Source of the DNA: Qipengyuania sp.
GTDB taxonomy: Bacteria; Pseudomonadota; Alphaproteobacteria; Sphingomonadales; Sphingomonadaceae
Direction of reading: 5' to 3'
DNA length: 46,800 bases
Assembly (NCBI GenBank): GCA_019745075.1
Contig: JAIETR010000052.1
Coordinates: 1-46,800 of the forward strand
Part shown: positions 41,606 to 46,800 of the stretch, in pieces
Position numbering within the stretch: position 1 is the stretch's first letter
Layout: every line of letters begins with the position of its first letter
Notes under the pieces: generated by a model
Told to the model about the DNA's origin: nothing
Seen by the model: only the letters and a program-made list of their open reading frames with translations
Database searches by the model: none
Made by a program: the position numbers and the translations under genes

Positions 41606-41974
41606 TCACGCCGCCATCTTTCGGACCGTGTCCAAGACCCGGTCTTGCCGGTATGGCTTGGCGAAGAACACAATGTCCGCTGGAACAACGGCTTCGTCAG
41701 GCCAAGGCCTCCCGGACGTGATTATGATCTGGATGGTTGGCCACCGCCGGCGGATGCAAATGGCGAGCATGATGCCATCGATCCCGCCGGGCATGTTCAC
41801 GTCCGTGAACACGACGCGCACATCCAGTCGTTCCTCCAGGGTCATGAGCGCGGCGGATGCATTCGGCGCCTGCAAGACTTCGAAGCCCGCCTCCTCGATC
41901 ATGTCCGTCGCGAACAGTCGGAGAAGTGGTTCGTCTTCGACGACGAGCACCACGGGTTTCACCATTCCACCCAT
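41606..41974 (-). CDS. Single-domain response regulator (receiver)
   Basis: 122 aa, receiver domain only. VVLVVEDEPLLRLFATDMIE, phosphoacceptor Asp58 in VVFTDVNMPGGIDG, Thr/Ser in IITSGRP, and Lys in VFFAKPYRQD. No output domain. It lies 7 bp after the HWE histidine kinase gene, which probably phosphorylates it, as in many alphaproteobacterial HWE kinase/FixJ-type receiver pairs. Confidence 0.92.
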   Translation of the reverse strand: MGGMVKPVVLVVEDEPLLRLFATDMIEEAGFEVLQAPNASAALMTLEERLDVRVVFTDVNMPGGIDGIMLAICIRRRWPTIQIIITSGRPWPDEAVVPADIVFFAKPYRQDRVLDTVRKMAA

Positions 41975-41981
41975 ACTCCCA

Positions 41982-43586
41982 TCAACCTTGAACCAGGTGA
42001 CGCATGGAGGCGTGCAGATCGGCCGTTAACCCGGCGGGCTCGTAGCGAACATCGACACCTCCGGTGCCGACCAGGCCGATGTTGATCAGCTTCGATCCAA
42101 AGCCTCGGTGAGTTGGCGGCACAACCGGAGGCCCACCCCGTTCTCGCCATGTTACGCGCAGAAGGTCGTCGTCCTGGCCGACTTCGACATCCCACGACAG
42201 CGAGACGTGGCCGTCGTCACTGGTCAGCGCGCCGTATTTGCAGGCGTTTGTCAGCAACTCGTGGACGATGAGGGAAAACGAGAGCGCCGCTCGTGGTCCC
42301 AGCGCCACCGCCGGCCCACTCATGTCGACCCGATCTGAGAACCCGATCGCGTCGATCACTGTCGCTGCGACAGCTTGTAGATCAGCTTGTGTCCAACTCA
42401 TTTGGTGCAAGGCGTCGTGCGCCGCGCTCAGAGCCATCAGCCGACGCTCGAAGGCGTAGACCGCTTCGCGATCGGTGACGCTTCGCAGCGTTTGGCTCGC
42501 GATGGCCTGCACCATGGTAAGCATGTTCTTCAGGCGGTGAGCGATTTCGCCGTTCACTATGAGTTGCTGCTGCTCGGTACGATGCCTCGCGACGCCTGCC
42601 TCGAGCCGGTCTGCCGCACTTCGTAGGAACGAGATTTCCTCTGCGGGCCAAGGTCGGGGATGCGCCGAATGAACGAAGAAAACGGCGATGGTTTTGCCAC
42701 GATCTCGAACCGGCATGTCGACCAGCGACCGAACGCCGACCCGCATTGCGCTCTCGAGATTGTGCAGAGTGCGATCGTCGGTCAGGGCGTCCCACACAAC
42801 GAGAGGGTCGCCAACGACGAGCGGCTCGCGCAAGTTCCCGTACTCGTCGAGACGGTGGCGCCCGGCAATGCTCACCGCCCCCGGGGCCGTCCAATCGGTT
42901 TCGACGTCAATCGTATCGACGTCCTCGTTGACGGATCCGAACCCGGCTCGGTCAGCGGAGAGCGTTCGGCCGACAATGGCGGCGGTCGCCGAAGCCATCT
43001 CTGCCGTATCGTGGCTGCTCCGAATGGTCTCGCCGATTTCGACCAAGGCTGTCTGCAGGGCTGTGAGGCGCTCACTGGCCTTTGCGATCCGGCGGAGTTC
43101 GAGATTTTCGCTGGCGAGACGGGCAAGGGCTTGCAGCATCGCCTTTTCCATCTCGCTGAGCCCTTCAGGCCGCGGAACGGTATCGATGACGCACAGCCGA
43201 CCCACGATCGCTCCCGATCGCAGGACGAGCGGCGCGCCAGCGTAGGCGCGAAAGTGCCGGACGCCCGTGACGAGCGGATTGCGCTTGGTCCGCGCATCAT
43301 TTGTGAGATCGACGATCTCTAGAAGATCGCCTTGATCGATCTCGATCCGACAGACCGAGTGTTCGATCTCCGTCTCGCATACCTCAAGCCCGTACTTGGC
43401 TTTGAACCATTGCCGGTCAGTATCCAGCAGGGTGATGAGCGCAATGGGAACGTCACAGGCCTTCGCGGCGACAAAAACGAGATCGTCGAAGGCTTGCTCA
43501 TCCGGTGTGTCGAGCACCATGAGGTCTGCAAGCGCCCGCGCCCGCTGTGCCGCCCCGAAATCGGTTCTGTCAGCGCTCAGGCTCAC
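41982..43586 (-). CDS. HWE-family histidine kinase with GAF domains
   Basis: 534 aa, no membrane helices. Two GAF-like regions: residues 20-165 (PIALITLLDTDRQWFKAKYG, APLVLRSGAIVGRLCVID) and 175-330 (RVGVRSLVDMPVRDRGKTIA VFFVH). The kinase core has His350 in NGEIAHRLKNMLTMVQAIAS, the N-box HELLTNACKYGAL, and the WRERGGPPV motif that names the HWE family. A soluble sensor, perhaps for redox or light-related ligands; signal unknown. Operon with the single receiver downstream. Confidence 0.94.
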   Translation of the reverse strand: MSLSADRTDFGAAQRARALADLMVLDTPDEQAFDDLVFVAAKACDVPIALITLLDTDRQWFKAKYGLEVCETEIEHSVCRIEIDQGDLLEIVDLTNDARTKRNPLVTGVRHFRAYAGAPLVLRSGAIVGRLCVIDTVPRPEGLSEMEKAMLQALARLASENLELRRIAKASERLTALQTALVEIGETIRSSHDTAEMASATAAIVGRTLSADRAGFGSVNEDVDTIDVETDWTAPGAVSIAGRHRLDEYGNLREPLVVGDPLVVWDALTDDRTLHNLESAMRVGVRSLVDMPVRDRGKTIAVFFVHSAHPRPWPAEEISFLRSAADRLEAGVARHRTEQQQLIVNGEIAHRLKNMLTMVQAIASQTLRSVTDREAVYAFERRLMALSAAHDALHQMSWTQADLQAVAATVIDAIGFSDRVDMSGPAVALGPRAALSFSLIVHELLTNACKYGALTSDDGHVSLSWDVEVGQDDDLLRVTWRERGGPPVVPPTHRGFGSKLINIGLVGTGGVDVRYEPAGLTADLHASMRHLVQG

Positions 43587-43652
43587 CGCAGTTCTCCTGG
43601 ATGATGCCTCGAAGGTCGAGCGTGGCCGATCATCGGCGTTTCCCGCGTCATG

Positions 43653-44723
43653 TCAGTGCCCCCTCATGCGGGGCGGCCACTGCGATGACGGCACGCCCGC
43701 ATGGCCGCTCTGATCGGCGATGGGGTCACCGACGGCGAGGACGATCTTGCCCTGGATATGGCCTGCCTCTGCGCGTTCGTGAGCGACGGCCGCTTCGGAA
43801 AGGGGATATGTGCTATCGACGGCGACGCGGACCTCACCGCTGTCGAGCAAGCGAGCTAGCTTGGCCAACTGATCGCCGCTGGAACGCACCTGCGTCGCCG
43901 AAACGGTCACTCCTCGGTCGGCAGCCTCGTCATGTCCGGCAAAGCCAAGGGGAAAGATCGGGAACAGCGCACCGCCACGACGTATGGTCCGAAGGAAGCG
44001 GCCGGAGGCCGGACCGCCGACGGCATCGACGACAAGATCGATGTCGCGCACATCGTCTTCGGGTTTAGTCTTCGTGTAGTCGATGAACTCGTCGGCGCCC
44101 AGTTCGCGAAGGAACGCTTCGTGCCGGGTTGAAGCGACGGCGATGACACGCGCGCCTTCGTGCTTTGCCAACTGCAATGCCAGATGACCGACACCGCCCG
44201 CAGCCCCGTTGATCATAACGCTCTTCCCAGCCAACGGGACCGGGCTGTGGCGCTCGGGCTGCAGCGGGTTCTGCTCGTTATGGCCTAGCTCGATCAGGAA
44301 CTGCCAAGCGGTCAGCCCCGACATGGGAACGGCGGCTGCATGAATATGGTCCAGGTGCCGGGGCTTGGCCGCAACGTCGGAAGCAGGCGCGGAAACATAC
44401 TCGGCGTATCCCAGGCTCTCGCCGAAGCTGGGAAAGCGGATCATTCCGAAAACTTCGTCGCCCACCGAGAACGCGGTCACATCGTCGGCGACCTTCTCGA
44501 CGATCCCGGACACATCCGAGCCGGGTATGGCGGGGAATGTCACCGACGGCCGCCACTCGGGCGGCAGAGCCTTGTATCCCTCGCGGAGATACCAGTCGGG
44601 CGGGTTGAGGCCTGCCGCTTTTACACGGACGAGCACCTCTCCCGGCTTTGTCACAGGTGTCGGCGCCTCCTCATAGCGAAGGACATGAGGAGCGCCGAAC
44701 TCATGGAAGCGGATCGCTTTCAT
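43653..44723 (-). CDS. NADP-dependent medium-chain oxidoreductase (zinc-free)
   Basis: 356 aa quinone-oxidoreductase-like MDR protein. GroES-like N-terminus MKAIRFHEFGAPHVLRYEEA and VRVKAAGLNPPDWYLREGYK; nucleotide-binding INGAAGGVGHLALQLAKHEG; YTKTKPEDDVRDIDLVVDAV GG. The cysteine/histidine zinc ligands of alcohol dehydrogenases are missing, as in the quinone oxidoreductase branch. Lies 14 bp after the thiolase gene. Confidence 0.93.
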   Translation of the reverse strand: MKAIRFHEFGAPHVLRYEEAPTPVTKPGEVLVRVKAAGLNPPDWYLREGYKALPPEWRPSVTFPAIPGSDVSGIVEKVADDVTAFSVGDEVFGMIRFPSFGESLGYAEYVSAPASDVAAKPRHLDHIHAAAVPMSGLTAWQFLIELGHNEQNPLQPERHSPVPLAGKSVMINGAAGGVGHLALQLAKHEGARVIAVASTRHEAFLRELGADEFIDYTKTKPEDDVRDIDLVVDAVGGPASGRFLRTIRRGGALFPIFPLGFAGHDEAADRGVTVSATQVRSSGDQLAKLARLLDSGEVRVAVDSTYPLSEAAVAHERAEAGHIQGKIVLAVGDPIADQSGHAGVPSSQWPPRMRGH

Positions 44724-44737
44724 TTTTCGTCCTCCGA

Positions 44738-46003
44738 TCAGACGCGTTCGAGGAGGGCGACAGTGCCTTGACCACCATCGGCGCAGATGCTGACGATCCC
44801 GCGAGATCCGACCGGCATGGCCCATAGCTCTTTCACAGCTTGGCTGAGATCGCGCGCGCCGGTCGCGCCGAAGGGATGTCCGATGGCTACCGAGCCGCCG
44901 TTGGGATTGACGCGATCCCAATCGAAGTTGCCCATCTCGGCCGAAACATGGGCCTTCTGTCGGACCCAGTTCGGATCGGTGATGGCCGCGACGTTGGCCA
45001 GCACCTGTGCCGCGAAAGCCTCGTGGATTTCCCAAAGTGCGATGTCGGCGAAGCCAAGGTGATGGCGCGCGAGAAGTCGTGGAACGGCATATGACGGCGC
45101 CATCAGCAGCCCCTCCGTGCGCAGGTCGACCGCCGAGACTTCGTAGTCGATTATCCGCGCATAGGGCGTGCCATCGGGCAGCCTCTTCAGACCCTCCTCG
45201 TTGGACACCCAACAGCCGGCCGCCCCATCCGTGATGGGGGAGCTGTTGCCGGCTGTCAGGCTACCCATTCCGCTCTCACGATCGAAGGCGGGCTTCAAAC
45301 CGGATAGACGTTCGGCGGATGTGTCCGCGCGCGGGTTCGCATCGCGGGAAAGCTCCGGCAACGAGATCACGAGGTCATCGAAGAAGCCGCCGTTCCAGCC
45401 GGCGACGGCGCGCTGGTGGCTTTTTAGAGCCCAGTCATCCTGAGCCTCACGCGAGATGCGCCACGCCTTGGCGGTCTCCTCCATGTGATCGCCCATCGTC
45501 CTGCCCGTAAGGCGGTTGGCCCAGCCCTTCGTGGGGAGCACATAGTCTTGAGGGGTCAACGCCCCCAGGGCGGCAAGTGCCGCAGCCGGATCCTGCGCGA
45601 AGAGATCGGTAAGTCGTTTAGATGCCTCAGCGGTGAGAGCGAGCGACGGTCGGCTCATGACCTCAGACCCGCCGACCAGTATCAGGTTGAGCCCGCCGCC
45701 GAGCATCCCGGCTGCGGCGAAGCTCGCGGTCATGCTGGTCGAGCACGCTAGGACTACGGAGAATGCTGGAACGTTGGGGTTGAGCTTCCCGTCCAGCCAG
45801 ATTTCGCGAGCGATGTTGCTCCAGCCCAGGTTCGGGATGACGGTTCCCCAGATCGTCAGATCGGGCTCCGCAAGCTTCGCCATTTCTTCAACGACTGGCA
45901 CTGACAACGAGACCGCGTCATAATTTGCCAGCGCTCCTCCGCCACGACCGAATGGTGTCCGCAAGCCTGCGGCTATGAAAACTGGTTCGGCGAAGCGGCT
46001 CAC
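44738..46003 (-). CDS. Thiolase / acetyl-CoA acyltransferase
   Basis: 421 aa. Catalytic Cys87 in SVVLACSTSMTASFAA, then GNSSPITDGAAG, IALWEIHEAFAAQVLA, NPNGGSVAIGHPFGATGAR (His) and the second Cys in SICADGGQGTVAL. The length and HEAFAAQ are as in FadI/FadA-type enzymes of beta-oxidation; acetoacetyl-CoA synthesis is possible too. Flanked on both sides by medium-chain dehydrogenases on the same strand. Confidence 0.93.
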   Translation of the reverse strand: MSRFAEPVFIAAGLRTPFGRGGGALANYDAVSLSVPVVEEMAKLAEPDLTIWGTVIPNLGWSNIAREIWLDGKLNPNVPAFSVVLACSTSMTASFAAAGMLGGGLNLILVGGSEVMSRPSLALTAEASKRLTDLFAQDPAAALAALGALTPQDYVLPTKGWANRLTGRTMGDHMEETAKAWRISREAQDDWALKSHQRAVAGWNGGFFDDLVISLPELSRDANPRADTSAERLSGLKPAFDRESGMGSLTAGNSSPITDGAAGCWVSNEEGLKRLPDGTPYARIIDYEVSAVDLRTEGLLMAPSYAVPRLLARHHLGFADIALWEIHEAFAAQVLANVAAITDPNWVRQKAHVSAEMGNFDWDRVNPNGGSVAIGHPFGATGARDLSQAVKELWAMPVGSRGIVSICADGGQGTVALLERV

Positions 46004-46078
46004 GGTGATCTCCCAAAGCTAAAGATTCTAATTAGACGAGGTGGCGTAGTGCGGTCCGCTGACGGCAGGCGCCGGCCG

Positions 46079-46800
46079 TCAGGGCGTCTCCCCATCCCTG
46101 AGGTCGATGACCATTTTTCCGATGTTTTTTCCGGCGAACAGATCGAGGAACGCCGAAGGGGTTCTCTCGAGGCCGTGAACTACCGTCTCCTGCCATTTGA
46201 CCTTCCCATCGGCGATCCACCGGGTGACGTCGCGCTGGAAATCCTCCCAAACCGACATGTTGTGGATGGTGACGAAGCCTTGCAGCAGGAGGCTCTTCTC
46301 AATAACCGCATAGATATTGCGGGGACCGACCGGCTCGCTGTTGTATTGCTCGATCATTCCGCACAAAGCGAAGCGTGCGAAGTCATTGGCCGCCTCAAGC
46401 GCGGCTTCCAGGTGCGTGCCACCGACGTTGTCGAAATAGATGTCGACACCCTTAGGCGCAGCTTCGCGAAGTGCTGCGACCATGTCGTCCGTATTCTTGT
46501 AGTTTATCGTGGCATCAGCGCCTGCTTCCTCGCGCAGCCAACGCAATTTGTCCTCGCCGCCCGCAGACGCAACGACTCGGCATTCCTTGATCTTTGCGAT
46601 TTGGACAGCGAGCGATCCGACCGAACCCGCTGCTGCTGACACGAACACAGTTTCGCCAGCTCGCGGCTTTCCGATCTGGAGCATGCCGATGTAGGCGGCG
46701 AAGCCTGGGAAACCGAGCGGGCCCAGATACGCCTGCTCTGGAATCGTCGTATCGATCTTAGTAGCGGATGCGGCGTCGATGATCGCGCGGTCGCGCCAGC
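46079..46800 (-). CDS. NADP-dependent oxidoreductase (CurA-like), 5' end outside window
   Basis: At least 240 residues of an MDR protein; the start lies beyond the right edge. The reading continues to the edge with QAYLGPLGFPGFAAYIGML before KPRAGETVFVSAAAGSVGSL AVQIAK, and CGMIEQYN, PRNIYAVIEKSLLLQGFVT and the C-terminal GKNIGKMVIDL follow. This fits the leukotriene B4 dehydrogenase/CurA group, which reduces enone double bonds with NADPH. Confidence 0.93.
   Translation of the reverse strand, partial: WRDRAIIDAASATKIDTTIPEQAYLGPLGFPGFAAYIGMLQIGKPRAGETVFVSAAAGSVGSLAVQIAKIKECRVVASAGGEDKLRWLREEAGADATINYKNTDDMVAALREAAPKGVDIYFDNVGGTHLEAALEAANDFARFALCGMIEQYNSEPVGPRNIYAVIEKSLLLQGFVTIHNMSVWEDFQRDVTRWIADGKVKWQETVVHGLERTPSAFLDLFAGKNIGKMVIDLRDGETP

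Noticed and set aside
37081-46800. An integrase gene for the right-hand region
   Set aside because: None of the genes has tyrosine or serine recombinase motifs; if it exists it is outside the window or lost.

Overview
The window is GC-rich chromosomal DNA from an alphaproteobacterium, most likely a member of the Sphingomonadales. The grounds are the compact, heavily overlapping operons, the order helicase - S4 protein - fdxA - carD, the presence of mmcB, DUF2093, a sphingomonad-type PfkB/adenosine kinase and an EI24 protein, an alphaproteobacterial SOS box (GTTC-N7-GTTC), and the families of small intergenic palindromic repeats. The genus assignment is inference; no rRNA is present.

Region by region. 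(1) 1-1.77 kb: remains of two insertion sequences. An IS110-family transposase carries two single-base insertions and a premature stop. It abuts the 3' part of an IS630-family transposase that is itself broken by a small hairpin insertion. (2) 1.77-10.3 kb: core genes: an acyl-CoA dehydrogenase, a Sua5-type threonylcarbamoyl-AMP synthase, a small lipoprotein, carD with a clear terminator and a candidate promoter, fdxA, an S4-domain protein, a SUV3-like helicase that has lost its middle, and an M23 peptidase. (3) 10.4-15.3 kb: a tightly coupled plus-strand operon hemB - GNAT - GNAT - fused MFS/spermidine synthase - gamma carbonic anhydrase. (4) 15.4-24.3 kb: envelope and housekeeping genes (lipoprotein, EI24 membrane protein, adenosine kinase, DsbA-like, purD, xseA, DUF2093, a second M23 lipoprotein, rpmB, tadA, nadC) separated by several inverted repeats. 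(5) 24.3-34.6 kb: a LytS/LytR-like two-component pair, an HD-domain protein, an M48/DsbA/BepA-like envelope protease cluster, a long acidic PAS protein, a frameshifted DUF2141 gene, a sterol-desaturase-family protein and SOS-controlled mmcB.

(6) 34.69 kb to the end: a tRNA-Arg(CCG) 5' half, about 124 bp of unrelated DNA and then a complete tRNA-Arg(CCG) mark a sharp change to lower-GC sequence. I read this as the edge of an integrated region. Its first gene encodes a 596-residue unrecognised protein with an Rx4H motif in a HEPN-like helical context, a candidate RNase or defence effector. Behind it, all on the minus strand, is a run of stress and redox genes (msrA, alpha/beta hydrolase, dps, NTF2-like, SDR, DUF427, glutaredoxin, a receiver and an HWE kinase). 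The run ends with two medium-chain dehydrogenases flanking a thiolase, the last gene cut by the window end.

The most interesting signals are the HEPN-like gene beside the split tRNA-Arg, a two-copy intergenic repeat whose terminal hairpin shows a compensatory base-pair change, the internal deletion of the helicase, and the SOS box in front of mmcB. All family calls were made by eye from protein motifs; no database search was run.
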